From Blastococcus sp. VKM Ac-2987 (GTDB lineage: Bacteria > Actinomycetota > Actinomycetes > Mycobacteriales > Geodermatophilaceae), in NCBI RefSeq assembly GCF_026967805.1, contig NZ_JAPVBG010000003.1:434001-498000 (forward strand): a stretch of 64,000 bases of DNA, given 5' to 3'. The notes under the pieces were generated by a model. That model had not been told where the DNA came from. It worked only from the letters and a program-made list of their open reading frames with translations, and did no database searches. The translations under genes were made by a program, and so were the position numbers. Below are positions 52,933 through 61,722 of this stretch, piece after piece. The first letter of the stretch is position 1, and the number at the start of each line of letters is the position of its first letter.

Positions 52933-54516
52933 GTGTCCACCACTGCCGAGCCCGCCGCCACCGCGGCGGGGCCGGACGGGACGGCGCTCGCGCCGTTGTC
53001 CCGGCGCGAGGTCCTGCAGGCGCTGTCCGGCCTGTTCATGGGCATGTTCGTGGCCATCCTGGCCGCGACGATCGTGTCCAACGCCCTGCCGGTCATCATC
53101 CCCGAGATCGGTGGCAGCCAGTCGGTCTACACCTGGGTGATCACCGCCGAGCTGCTCGCGATGACGGCCACCGTGCCGCTGTGGGGCAAGCTGGCCGACC
53201 TGGTCAGCCAGAAGCTGCTGCTCCAGCTGTCCTTCGCGCTCTTCGTCGCCGGCTCGCTGCTGGCCGGGTTCGCCCAGGACACCACGATGCTGATCATCGC
53301 CCGGGCGCTGCAGGGCATGGGCGCCGGCGGCCTCACCGCGCTGGTGCAGATCGTGATGGCGGCGATGATCCCGCCGCGGGAGCTGGGCCGCTACGCCGGC
53401 GTCTTCGGCGCCATCTTCGCCGTCGCGACCGTCGGCGGGCCGCTGATCGGCGGGGTCGTCGTGGACACCTCCTGGCTGGGGTGGCGCTGGTGCTTCCTGC
53501 TGGGCGTGCCGTTCACGCTGCTGGCGATGGTGCTCGTGCAGCGCACGCTCAAGCTGCCCGCGGTCGCCCGCCGCGACGTCTCGATCGACTGGCTCGGCGC
53601 CCTGCTGCTCACCGGCGGGGTGAGCCTGCTGCTCGTCTGGGTCACCTTCGCCGGAGACCGGTTCGCCTGGCTGTCGGGAAAGACCGCGCTCATGGTCGGG
53701 GGCTCCGTGCTGCTGCTCGCGCTCGCCGTGCTGGTGGAGACGCGGGTGCCCGAGCCGATCATCCCGCTCGCCATCTTCCGCAGCCGGACGGTCACCCTGT
53801 CCGTCGTCGCGAGCGCCCTCGTCGGCGTCGCGATGTTCGGCGGCACGGTGTTCCTGGCGCAGTACCTGCAGATCGCGCAGGGTTACTCGCCGACCGAGGC
53901 CGGCATGCTCACCCTGCCGCTCGTCGGTGGCCTCCTGGTGTCGTCGACGGTGGCCGGCGCCCTGATCACGAAGACCGGCCGGTGGAAGGGCTGGCTCGTC
54001 GGCGGCGCGACCTTGATGACGATCGGCTTCGGGCTGTTCTCGACCATCGACGCGCAGACGTCGCCGTGGCTGCTCGGCGTCTTCATGGTGGTCCTGGGCG
54101 CCGGGGTCGGCGCGCTCATGCAGAACCTCGTGCTCGCCGCCCAGAACGACGTCCCGGCCCAGCAGCTCGGCGCGGCCACCTCGGTGGTCTCCTTCTTCCG
54201 CAGCCTCGGCGGCACCATCGGCGTCAGCGCGCTCGGCGCCCTGCTGGCCGGGCGGGTGACCGAGGACCTCCGCGTCCTGGGCACCGCGGGCGGGTCGGAG
54301 GCCGGCGCCGTCCCCGACGTCTCGCTGCTGCCCGAGCCGGTGCGGGCGGTGGTGGAGAACGCCTACGGCGACGCGACGGCGGAGCTGTTCCTCATCGCCA
54401 CGCCGCTGGCGGCGCTCGCCCTGGTCACCGTCCTGTTCATCAGGGAGCGGGCGCTCAAGACGACGTCGGGCAGCCAGCGGCTGGCCGAGGAACGGGCCGG
54501 TGTGCCGCCGCACTGA
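52933..54516 (+). CDS. DHA2-family MFS multidrug efflux transporter
   Basis: This 527-residue MFS protein has about 14 membrane segments, the DHA2 (EmrB/QacA) layout. Motif A-like GKLADLVSQKLLLQLSFALF follows TM2 and the motif C-like region lies in GGPLIGGVVVD. It exports drugs or metabolites with proton antiport. GTG at 52933 follows CGAGGAG. It follows a TetR gene, the standard pairing for inducible efflux. Confidence 0.92.
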   Translation: MSTTAEPAATAAGPDGTALAPLSRREVLQALSGLFMGMFVAILAATIVSNALPVIIPEIGGSQSVYTWVITAELLAMTATVPLWGKLADLVSQKLLLQLSFALFVAGSLLAGFAQDTTMLIIARALQGMGAGGLTALVQIVMAAMIPPRELGRYAGVFGAIFAVATVGGPLIGGVVVDTSWLGWRWCFLLGVPFTLLAMVLVQRTLKLPAVARRDVSIDWLGALLLTGGVSLLLVWVTFAGDRFAWLSGKTALMVGGSVLLLALAVLVETRVPEPIIPLAIFRSRTVTLSVVASALVGVAMFGGTVFLAQYLQIAQGYSPTEAGMLTLPLVGGLLVSSTVAGALITKTGRWKGWLVGGATLMTIGFGLFSTIDAQTSPWLLGVFMVVLGAGVGALMQNLVLAAQNDVPAQQLGAATSVVSFFRSLGGTIGVSALGALLAGRVTEDLRVLGTAGGSEAGAVPDVSLLPEPVRAVVENAYGDATAELFLIATPLAALALVTVLFIRERALKTTSGSQRLAEERAGVPPH

Positions 54517-54563
54517 GGCGCCATGCCAGGCATACCGGGGCGGTCCGCGTCGTTGCCCAGGAC

Positions 54564-55187
54564 GTGGATCGCCCCGCTCTCCGCCTGCTCCTCCTCGGTG
54601 ACTCCCTCGCCTTCGGCACCGGCGCCGCCCGCCCCTCCGACGCCCTCGGACCCCGGCTCACCCGTGCGCTGGCCGACGACGGGTTCGACGTCGACCTGCA
54701 CGTCCTCGCCGTCCCCGGCGCCGTCTCGGCCGGCCTGACCGACCAGGTCCGCCGGGCGCTGCCGCTGTCGGCCGACCTCGCCGTCGTCGTCGTCGGCGCC
54801 AACGACCTTGCCCGGTTCGTGCCGGCCGAGCAGGCCGCGACCGCCCTCTCGGCCGCGGTGACCACGCTGCGGGCCGCCGGCACCGACGTGGTGGTCGTCC
54901 CGGCGCCGGACATGTCGATGGTGCCGTTCGTGCCGCCGGCGCTGCGGATGCTGGTCCGGGGGGCCTGCGCGGTGCTCCAGCAGCGGCAGGCGCAGGTGGC
55001 CACCAGCGGCGGCGCGACGGTCGCGCTGGTCGCCGCCGAGGTGGCCCGCGCGTTCGCGGCCGACCCGGGGCTCTTCTCCGCGGACCGGTTCCACCCGTCC
55101 TCGGCCGGCTACGCGCGCATCGCCGAGCTGCTCGCGCCCGCCGTGCTGGCCGCGGCCCGCACCCGGCGGGACGACGCCGCGGCGTGA
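54564..55187 (+). CDS. SGNH/GDSL-family hydrolase
   Basis: This 207-residue cytosolic esterase-like protein has the SGNH blocks: LLLLGDSLAFGTG (nucleophile Ser), a Gly-containing block II, VVVGANDLARF (Asn of block III) and DRFHPSSAGY (Asp and His of block V). It would hydrolyse a short ester. No signal peptide is visible. GTG at 54564 is chosen because it places the GDS motif at the usual position. Confidence 0.87.
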   Translation: MDRPALRLLLLGDSLAFGTGAARPSDALGPRLTRALADDGFDVDLHVLAVPGAVSAGLTDQVRRALPLSADLAVVVVGANDLARFVPAEQAATALSAAVTTLRAAGTDVVVVPAPDMSMVPFVPPALRMLVRGACAVLQQRQAQVATSGGATVALVAAEVARAFAADPGLFSADRFHPSSAGYARIAELLAPAVLAAARTRRDDAAA

Positions 55188-55191
55188 CCGC

Positions 55192-56358
55192 TCACGCGGG
55201 CGCCGGGGTGCGCAGCAACCGGGCCGACAGCGGCTCCACGAAGCGGGTGAGCACCGGGCCGGTCACCGCGAGCACCAGCACGTAACCCGTCGCCACGGGG
55301 CCCACGGCCGGGATCCCGGCGGTGACCGCCAACCCGGCGATCACGATGGAGAACTCGCCGCGGGCGACCAGGGCGGTGCCGGCGCGCAGCCGGCCCGGGA
55401 CGGCCACCCCGTCCCGCTTCGCGGCGAACCAGCCGGTGCCGATCTTCGTGACGGTGGTGACCGCGGCCAGCGCCAGCGCGGCGGGCAGCACCGGCAGGAT
55501 GGCCCCCGGATCGGTGGCCAGGCCGAACGCGACGAAGAAGGTGGCGGCGAACAGGTCGCGCAGCGGGCCGAGGATCGCCCGCGCGCGCTCGGCGAAGGAC
55601 GCCGGCAGCGCCAGCCCGACCAGGAACGCACCGACCGCCGCCGAGGCGCCCATCGCCTGCGCGGCACCGGCGACCAGCAGGGTCAGCCCGATCAGCCGGA
55701 GCATCACCTGCTCGTCGTCGTCGTGGGTGAGCAGCCGGCCCAGCCGGTGCCCGTGCCGCTGCGCGGCCAGGAGCACCAGCAGGACCGCCCCCACTGCCAG
55801 CGCGATGCCGCCGGCGGCCTGCGCCGGCCCCTCGCCGGCCAGCGCCACGACGAGCAGCGGCAGGAAGAGCGCCATCGCGAGGTCCTCGAGCACCAGCACC
55901 GAGAGCACCGCCGGTGTCTCCCGGTTGGCCAGCCGGCCCAGGTCGCCGAGCAACCGCGCGATGATCCCCGACGACGAGATGTAGGTGACCCCGCCCAGCG
56001 CCAGGGCACCCTCCCAGGACAGCCCCAGGAGCAGCCCGGCGACGAAGCCGGGTGGGCCGTTGAGCACCAGGTCCACCAGCCCCGACGGCGCGTGCCGGCG
56101 GAACGACGCGAACAGCTCGGTGGCGGAGAACTCCAGGCCGAGGGTCAGCAGCAGGAGGACGACGCCGATCTCCGCGGCCGCCTCCAGGAACGGCGCGGCG
56201 TTCTCCACCGGCACCAGCCCACCCTCGCCGAGGGCCAGCGCGGCCAGCAGGATGAACGGGACGGGGGAGAGGCCCAGCCGCCGGGCCAGCAGCCCGAGGA
56301 GCGAGAGGCCGAGGAAGAGCAGGCCCAGTTCGACCAGCAGGGCGGCGACGTGGTCCAC
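55192..56358 (-). CDS. CPA2 K+/H+ antiporter (KhtU/KefB-like)
   Basis: This 388-residue membrane protein has about 12 segments and the CPA2 features: GLEFSATELFASF, YISSSGIIARLLGDLGRLAN, the LVLEDLAMALFLPLL Asp and VARGEFSIVIAGLA. It has no C-terminal RCK domain, like B. subtilis KhtU, which takes its regulatory RCK-C subunit from a separate gene. That partner lies 7 bases upstream in the same operon. It probably exports K+ (or Na+) in exchange for protons under pH or salt stress. Confidence 0.9.
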   Translation of the reverse strand: MDHVAALLVELGLLFLGLSLLGLLARRLGLSPVPFILLAALALGEGGLVPVENAAPFLEAAAEIGVVLLLLTLGLEFSATELFASFRRHAPSGLVDLVLNGPPGFVAGLLLGLSWEGALALGGVTYISSSGIIARLLGDLGRLANRETPAVLSVLVLEDLAMALFLPLLVVALAGEGPAQAAGGIALAVGAVLLVLLAAQRHGHRLGRLLTHDDDEQVMLRLIGLTLLVAGAAQAMGASAAVGAFLVGLALPASFAERARAILGPLRDLFAATFFVAFGLATDPGAILPVLPAALALAAVTTVTKIGTGWFAAKRDGVAVPGRLRAGTALVARGEFSIVIAGLAVTAGIPAVGPVATGYVLVLAVTGPVLTRFVEPLSARLLRTPAPA

Positions 56359-56365
56359 CGCGGAC

Positions 56366-56860
56366 CTAGACCTGGCCGGCGATCCGCCGGTCCAGCTGCT
56401 CCAGACCGGCCGCGGAGCCGATGACGACCAGCACGTCGCCGGCGAAGAGCGCGTCGGCGGGAGCGGGGGAGGGGACGACGTCGGCGCCGCGCACGATGGC
56501 CACCACCGAGCAGCCGGTCACCGTGCGGGCCCGCGTGTCGCCCAGGGTCCGGCCGGCGAAGGGGGAGCCCTCCCGGACGGTGATCCGGGCCGACTCGAGC
56601 CCGGGGACCTCGCGGGAGAGGTCGGCGAACCGCTGGGTCAGGCGGGGGGCGCCCAGCACCTCGGCCAGGGCGTCGACCTCCTCCGGGTCGAGCCGGAACG
56701 TCTCCCGCGCGCGGTCGGGGTCGCGCCGGTCGAACACCGCGATCTCCGCGCCGCCCTCGCGCTGCACGACGATGCCGAGCAGCTGACCCGACCGGGTCCT
56801 CATCTGGTAGCGCACGCCGACGCCGGGCAGCAGGGTCTCCTCGAGCTCCACGCCCGGCAT
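56366..56860 (-). CDS. TrkA-C (RCK-C) regulatory subunit of the antiporter, KhtT-like
   Basis: This 164-residue soluble protein opens with VELEETLLPGVGVRYQMRTRSG, matching the KhtT N-terminal domain, and ends in a TrkA-C domain (VREGSPFAGRTLGDTRARTVTGCSVVAIVR, LFAGDVLVVIGSAAGLEQL). In KhtTU, this subunit gates the antiporter in response to cyclic-di-AMP or cations. It starts the two-gene unit with the antiporter downstream. Confidence 0.88.
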   Translation of the reverse strand: MPGVELEETLLPGVGVRYQMRTRSGQLLGIVVQREGGAEIAVFDRRDPDRARETFRLDPEEVDALAEVLGAPRLTQRFADLSREVPGLESARITVREGSPFAGRTLGDTRARTVTGCSVVAIVRGADVVPSPAPADALFAGDVLVVIGSAAGLEQLDRRIAGQV

Positions 56861-56876
56861 CGTCGCAGACCCGCCG

Positions 56877-59729
56877 TCAGCCCAGCCGGTCCGCCAGCAG
56901 CTCGGCGAGGTGGCGGCCGCGCCGGTCGGTGAGCTGGTCGAGCTGGGTGCGGCAGGAGAACCCGTCGGCGAGGACGACGGCGTCGGGCGCGAGGTCCCGC
57001 ACCGCGGGCAGCAGCTGCTGCTCGGCGATGGCCACCGAGACGTCGTGGTGCCCCTTCTCCACCCCCCAGTTGCCGGCCAGCCCGCAGCAGCCGCCCAGCC
57101 GGGTCACGGTGGCACCGGCCTGCTGGAGGAGGCGGGCGTCGGCCGCCCAGCCCAGCACCGACGTGTGGTGGCAGTGCGGCTGCGCGACGACCTCGACCCC
57201 GGCCAGCGACGGCGGGGTCCAGCCCGGGGTGTCGCGGAGCAGCTCGGCCAGCGTGCGGGTGGCGGCGGCGACCTGCTCGGCCTCCGGACCCCCCACCAGC
57301 TCCAGCGCCTCGCTGCGCAGCACGGCGGTGCAGGAGGGCTCGATGCCGACGACGGGCACCCCGGCGGCGGCCAGCGGCGCCAGGGCGCGCACGGTGTGGC
57401 CGAGGATGCGCTTCCCCGCGTCGAGCTGACCGGTGGTGATCCAGGTGAGCCCGCAGCAGGTGTCGGCGCCGGGCACCTCCACGCGGTAGCCGGCGGCCGT
57501 GAGCACGCGGGCCGTGGCGACGGCGACCTCGGGGGCGAAGTGGTCGGTGAACGAGTCCACCCACAGCGCCACCCGCGGGCCGCCGTCCGGGCCGGGCAGC
57601 CCCTCGGCCGCCCACTGCCGGCGGAACGTGCGGGGGGCGAAGGCCGGCACCTCGCGGCGCTGGTCCATCCCCGCGCCCCACTTCGCCAGCCGGCCGCCGA
57701 GCGTCGAGCCCAGGACGCCGTTCACCAGCCGGGGTGCGCGGGCGGCGAGGTCGGCCCAGCGCGGCAGCCAGCCGAGCGTGTAGTGGGCGCGGGGCCGCAG
57801 CCGGCGCCGGTAGGACTGGTGCAGCACCTCGGCCTTGTAGGAGGCCATGTCGACCCCGGTCGGGCAGTCCGACGAGCAGCCCTTGCAGGACAGGCACAGG
57901 TCCAGCGCCTCGTGCACCTCCGGCGCCCGCCAGTCCTTCACCGGGCCGCCGGGGGCCACCATCTCCTGCAGCACGCGGGCCCGCCCGCGGGTGGTGTCCT
58001 TCTCCTCCCGGGTCGCGGGCCAGGACGGGCACATCACCGCGCCGGTGGACTGCAGGTCGGCGCGGCACTTGCCGACGCCGGTGCAGCGGTGCACGGCCGC
58101 GGAGAAGTCGCCGCCGTCGTGCCGGTAGGCCAGCGCCAGGTTCTCCCGCACGCGCGGGGCGACGGCCATCCGCACGTCGTCCTCGACCGGAACCGGGCGG
58201 ACGAGCACCCCGGGGTTGAGCAGGTCGTCGGGGTCGAACACCGCCTTCACCCGCTCGAAGAGGGACAGGGCGGCGGGGGAGTACATGAGCGGCAGCAGCG
58301 CGCTGCGCGCCCGGCCGTCGCCGTGCTCGCCGGACAGCGAGCCGCCGTAGCCGGCGACCAGCCGCGCGGCGTCCTCGACGAACGCCCGGTAGGCGCTGCG
58401 CCCGCCGTCGTCGCCGGCCCCGAAGGGGAAGTCGATGCGCACGTGCACGCAGCCGTCGCCGAAGTGCCCGTAGGGCACGCCCTGCAGCCCGTGGCCGTCG
58501 AGCAGCGCCTCGAACCCGCGCAGGTAGTCGCCGAGCCGCTCGACGGGGACGGCAGCGTCCTCCCAGCCGGCGTGCGCGGGCCGCCCGTCGGAGGTGCGCG
58601 CCGCCAGACCCGCGCCGTCCTCGCGGATCCGCCAGATCGCGGCCGCCTCTGCCGGGTCGGTGACGACCAGGGAGTCCAGGGCGCCGGCGTCGGCGAGCAC
58701 CCCGCGGGCCTTGTCCTGCACCTCGGCCACGGTGTCCCCGGTGAGCTCCACGATCAGCCAGCCGTCGCCGCGCGGCAGGTCCGGCACGGTGGCGGCCGGC
58801 ACGTCGCGCAGCCGCTGCACGATCCGCTGGTCCAGCCCCTCGACCGCGGTGGGCTCGTGCGGGAGCAGTCCGGGGGTGGCGTCTGCGGCGTCGGCCATCG
58901 AGGGGTAGCCGAGGACGACCAGCCCGCGGACCGGGGCGTCGGCGACCAGCCGCACCGTGGCGCCCAGGACGACGGCGAGGGTGCCCTCGCTGCCGACGAG
59001 CGCCCGGGCGACGTCGAAGCCGCGCTCGGGCAGCAGGTGCTCCAGCGAGTAGCCCGACACCTGCCGGCCGAAGCGGCCGAACTCGGTGCGGATCGTCGCG
59101 AGCTCCGCGCCGACCAGGCGGTGCAGATCGGCGAGGACGCCATCCCGGGGCGTGGTGCCCGGGCCGACCGTCAGCCGGGCGCCGGTGCCGGTGACCACGT
59201 CGAGGGCCACCACGTTGTCCGAGGTGCGGCCGTAGCCGAGCGCCCGGGAACCGCAGGCGTTGTTGCCGATCATCCCGCCGACCGTGCACCGGTTGTGCGT
59301 GCTCGGGTCGGGCCCGAAGCGCAGGCCGTGCGGGCGGGCGGCCGTCTGCAGCGCCGCCTGGACCACCCCGGGGTCGACCGTGGCGGTCCGGGCCCCCGGG
59401 TCGACGGCGCGCACCCGGTTCAGGTACCGGCTGGTGTCCAGCACGACGCCCGGGCCCACGGCGTTGCCGGCGATCGACGTGCCCGCGCCGCGCGGGGTCA
59501 GCGGGACGCCCAGCGACCGGCACACCTCGAGCGCGGCGACGATCTCGTCGGGGTCGCGCGGGCGGACCACCGCGCGCGGCAGGACGCGGTAGAGCGAGGC
59601 GTCGGAGGAGTAGAGGGCCCGGGCCAGCCCGGAGTCGTCGACGTCGCCGATCCCGGCGCGGCGGAGTTCCTCGGCGACCGCCCGGCCGTCGTCGGTGCGC
59701 GTCGTCGGGTTCGCGGCCGGTGCGCTCAT
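56877..59729 (-). CDS. FAD-linked oxidase and Fe-S domain fusion (D-lactate/2-hydroxyacid dehydrogenase type)
   Basis: This 950-residue protein fuses a GlcD-like FAD domain (VPLTPRGAGTSIAGNAVGPG, CTVGGMIGNNACGSRALGYG) to a FAD_oxidase_C region (PYGHFGDGCVHVRIDFP, SGEHGDGRARSALLP) and a GlcF-like Fe-S half. The latter has Cys clusters CTGVGKCRADL and CLSCKGCSSDCPTGVD, and CCG motifs CCGLTWITTG and GGCCGLAGNWG. This is the Dld/D-2-hydroxyglutarate dehydrogenase type that oxidises a 2-hydroxyacid and reduces quinone. ATG at 59729 is preferred; a start at 59765 would add 12 residues. Substrate is unassigned. Confidence 0.9.
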   Translation of the reverse strand: MSAPAANPTTRTDDGRAVAEELRRAGIGDVDDSGLARALYSSDASLYRVLPRAVVRPRDPDEIVAALEVCRSLGVPLTPRGAGTSIAGNAVGPGVVLDTSRYLNRVRAVDPGARTATVDPGVVQAALQTAARPHGLRFGPDPSTHNRCTVGGMIGNNACGSRALGYGRTSDNVVALDVVTGTGARLTVGPGTTPRDGVLADLHRLVGAELATIRTEFGRFGRQVSGYSLEHLLPERGFDVARALVGSEGTLAVVLGATVRLVADAPVRGLVVLGYPSMADAADATPGLLPHEPTAVEGLDQRIVQRLRDVPAATVPDLPRGDGWLIVELTGDTVAEVQDKARGVLADAGALDSLVVTDPAEAAAIWRIREDGAGLAARTSDGRPAHAGWEDAAVPVERLGDYLRGFEALLDGHGLQGVPYGHFGDGCVHVRIDFPFGAGDDGGRSAYRAFVEDAARLVAGYGGSLSGEHGDGRARSALLPLMYSPAALSLFERVKAVFDPDDLLNPGVLVRPVPVEDDVRMAVAPRVRENLALAYRHDGGDFSAAVHRCTGVGKCRADLQSTGAVMCPSWPATREEKDTTRGRARVLQEMVAPGGPVKDWRAPEVHEALDLCLSCKGCSSDCPTGVDMASYKAEVLHQSYRRRLRPRAHYTLGWLPRWADLAARAPRLVNGVLGSTLGGRLAKWGAGMDQRREVPAFAPRTFRRQWAAEGLPGPDGGPRVALWVDSFTDHFAPEVAVATARVLTAAGYRVEVPGADTCCGLTWITTGQLDAGKRILGHTVRALAPLAAAGVPVVGIEPSCTAVLRSEALELVGGPEAEQVAAATRTLAELLRDTPGWTPPSLAGVEVVAQPHCHHTSVLGWAADARLLQQAGATVTRLGGCCGLAGNWGVEKGHHDVSVAIAEQQLLPAVRDLAPDAVVLADGFSCRTQLDQLTDRRGRHLAELLADRLG

Positions 59730-59783
59730 GCCGCCGAGTCTGGTCCCCGTCCCCCGCGCGGGCACGCCCGGGTGGTCCGGGAA

Positions 59784-59822
59784 CGGCCGTGGCCGGGCAC
59801 CGGTGGTGCCCGGCCACGGCCG
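59784..59822 (-). terminator. terminator after the cupin gene, perfect 18-bp stem
   Basis: CGGCCGTGGCCGGGCACC pairs exactly with GGTGCCCGGCCACGGCCG around a 3-base GGT loop. It lies 18 bases beyond the cupin stop and upstream of the FAD dehydrogenase gene on the same strand, so it separates their transcription. Confidence 0.85.
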
Positions 59823-59839
59823 GAGGTGGCGCAGGGAGG

Positions 59840-60241
59840 TCAGGACGTCGGCGGCTCGTCCTCGCCCGACTCCTCGGCCTCGTCGGCCTCCTCCTTGGTC
59901 TTGTGCACCGCGCCGTCGGCGTGCTCGGGCGGGCCGTAGACCGTGTAGAGGACCAGCGGGTTCTGGCCGGTGTTGAGGAAGTTGTGCTTCGTGCCGGCCG
60001 GGACGACGACCAGGTCGCCCTGGGCGACGTTCTTCTCGGAGCCGGAGATGACGGCCTTCCCGATGCCGCTGACGAAGGTGAGGATCTGGTCGATGTCCTC
60101 GTGCGTCTCCTCGCCGATCTCCCCGCCCGGCGGGATCGTCATGATCACCAGCTGGGTGTTCTTGCCGGTCCAGAGCACCCGGCGGAAATCGGGGCTCTTC
60201 TCGGCCTCGGTGGCGATCGTGTAGTGGATGACGGACGCCAT
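59840..60241 (-). CDS. cupin-domain protein
   Basis: This 133-residue single-cupin protein has motif 1 PGGEIGEETHEDIDQILTFV (Glu and His metal ligands) and motif 2 GDLVVVPAGTKHNFLNTG (His). The acidic tail EEADEAEESGEDEPP is disordered. The substrate is unknown; this group is widespread in actinobacteria. ATG at 60241 follows AGAGGAG. A strong terminator follows. Confidence 0.85.
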   Translation of the reverse strand: MASVIHYTIATEAEKSPDFRRVLWTGKNTQLVIMTIPPGGEIGEETHEDIDQILTFVSGIGKAVISGSEKNVAQGDLVVVPAGTKHNFLNTGQNPLVLYTVYGPPEHADGAVHKTKEEADEAEESGEDEPPTS

Positions 60242-60370
60242 GGACGGCGCTCCTCTCGTCTCGGGTGGACTGGTGCGGTCGGCCTCCCCGCGGCAGCGGG
60301 GCCGACCGGCGACGCCGCTGCTCCTGCCCTGTTCGGCCCGGGAGTAGTCGTGATCACCCGGCGGGGTGGC

Positions 60371-61657
60371 TCACGCTCCCGCGGCGGGGACCGCGCCCGG
60401 GCCGGCCTGGACCGGGACCCGCCGGGCCCGGCGGAGCCGCACCACGCCGGTGACGACGAGAGCCCCCGCGACGAGCATCGCGGTGCCCGCCAGGGCCACG
60501 AGGGACAGCCGGCCGGAGGCGGCCAGCGCCGCGACGACGGCGGCCTCCGCGGCGGCGGCCGTCCACACGGCGACCGTCGCGAGCCGGTCGGCGGTGGCGA
60601 TGCCGGAGAAGAGCAGCAGCTGGGCGAGGGCGAGCAGGGTGCCCAGCGCGGCGAAGACCCAGACGGCCGACCCGAGCGTGCCGGCGTAGGCGGCGCCGCC
60701 GATCAGCGGCAGCGCGGCGCCGCCCAGGACGGCCGCGCCCAGCGTGAGCACCGCGCCCAGGCCGGCCACCGCCGCCAGGGCCCACGGCAGCGCCCGCTGC
60801 CGTCCGGCGGCGTCGGCCAGCCGGGGCAGCAGCACCACCCCGACGCCCTGCGGCAGCCAGAACGCCACCTTGGTCACGATGGCCGCCACCGCGTACTCGC
60901 CGCTGGCCGCGGCCGGCAGGTGGTGCCGGGCCAGGAGCACGTCGAGGTTCATCAGGACGACGAAGCCCAGGAGGGCGCCGGCCGCGCGGGCCGAGGCGGC
61001 CGGGGCGCCGCCCAGCCGTCCGGCGAGGCCCGGGCGGCCGGCGCCCACCCACCCGGCCAGCGCGCCGACGGACGCGCCCAGGGTCATCCCGGCCAGCGCC
61101 GCGGCCGGCGTGCTCCCCAGCAGCAGCCCGGCCAGGCCACCGGCCACCTTGGCGACGCCGAAGCCGACGGTGACCACCGCCAGCCGCCGGTAGCGGCCCG
61201 ACCCCTGCAGCAGCCCCTGGTACCCCTGCACGAGCGTGTGGGGGAGCAGCATCGCCACGAGCCACAGCAGCCCGGCCGCGCCCGGGAGGTGCAGGGCGGC
61301 GCGGACCGGCGCGGCGGCCAGCAGCCCGGCGGCGCACACTGCGAGCCCGACCACCCACGCGGTGGCGTGCAGGCGCGCCAGGGTGCCCGGTGCCGCCGGC
61401 CGGCCCCCGAGGAGGAGCGCCGCCGCCGTCTGGACGCCGGTCGCCGGCACCGAGCCGACGAGCAGCAGGCTGAGCAGGGCGGCGAGCTCGCCGTAGGCGG
61501 CCGGGGCGAGGCCGCGGGCGGCCGCCACGGTGAAGACGTAGCTCAGCGCGTTCACGCCGAGGAACGCGACCGACACCACGGCCGCGGAGGCGAGGAACCG
61601 GCCGGACGTCCCCGGCGCGACGGAGGACGTCCCCGCCGGGGTCAGCGGTTCGGCCAC
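60371..61657 (-). CDS. polysaccharide flippase (MOP/Wzx-like)
   Basis: This 428-residue membrane protein has about 12 hydrophobic segments and features of the MOP/polysaccharide-synthesis flippase superfamily, including NALSYVFTVAAARGLAPAAYGELAALLSLL at the N-terminus and LNLDVLLARHHLPAAASGEYAVAAIV-like NLDVLLARHHL in the middle. It would flip lipid-linked glycan across the membrane. The GTG start lies 65 bases from a divergent membrane protein gene, with glycosyltransferase genes nearby. Confidence 0.85.
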   Translation of the reverse strand: MAEPLTPAGTSSVAPGTSGRFLASAAVVSVAFLGVNALSYVFTVAAARGLAPAAYGELAALLSLLLVGSVPATGVQTAAALLLGGRPAAPGTLARLHATAWVVGLAVCAAGLLAAAPVRAALHLPGAAGLLWLVAMLLPHTLVQGYQGLLQGSGRYRRLAVVTVGFGVAKVAGGLAGLLLGSTPAAALAGMTLGASVGALAGWVGAGRPGLAGRLGGAPAASARAAGALLGFVVLMNLDVLLARHHLPAAASGEYAVAAIVTKVAFWLPQGVGVVLLPRLADAAGRQRALPWALAAVAGLGAVLTLGAAVLGGAALPLIGGAAYAGTLGSAVWVFAALGTLLALAQLLLFSGIATADRLATVAVWTAAAAEAAVVAALAASGRLSLVALAGTAMLVAGALVVTGVVRLRRARRVPVQAGPGAVPAAGA

Positions 61658-61722
61658 GGTCAGGTCCTACTCTTCCGTCGTCGGTCGGCTCCGCCGTGCC
61701 ACCGGAGGGCAGGGAGGTGCCG

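Noticed and set aside
56910-59939. 1009-residue open frame antisense to the FAD/Fe-S dehydrogenase
   Set aside because: It is composed of Gly/Arg/Val/His-rich low-complexity sequence, matches no family and lies opposite a clear enzyme. High GC keeps antisense frames open.
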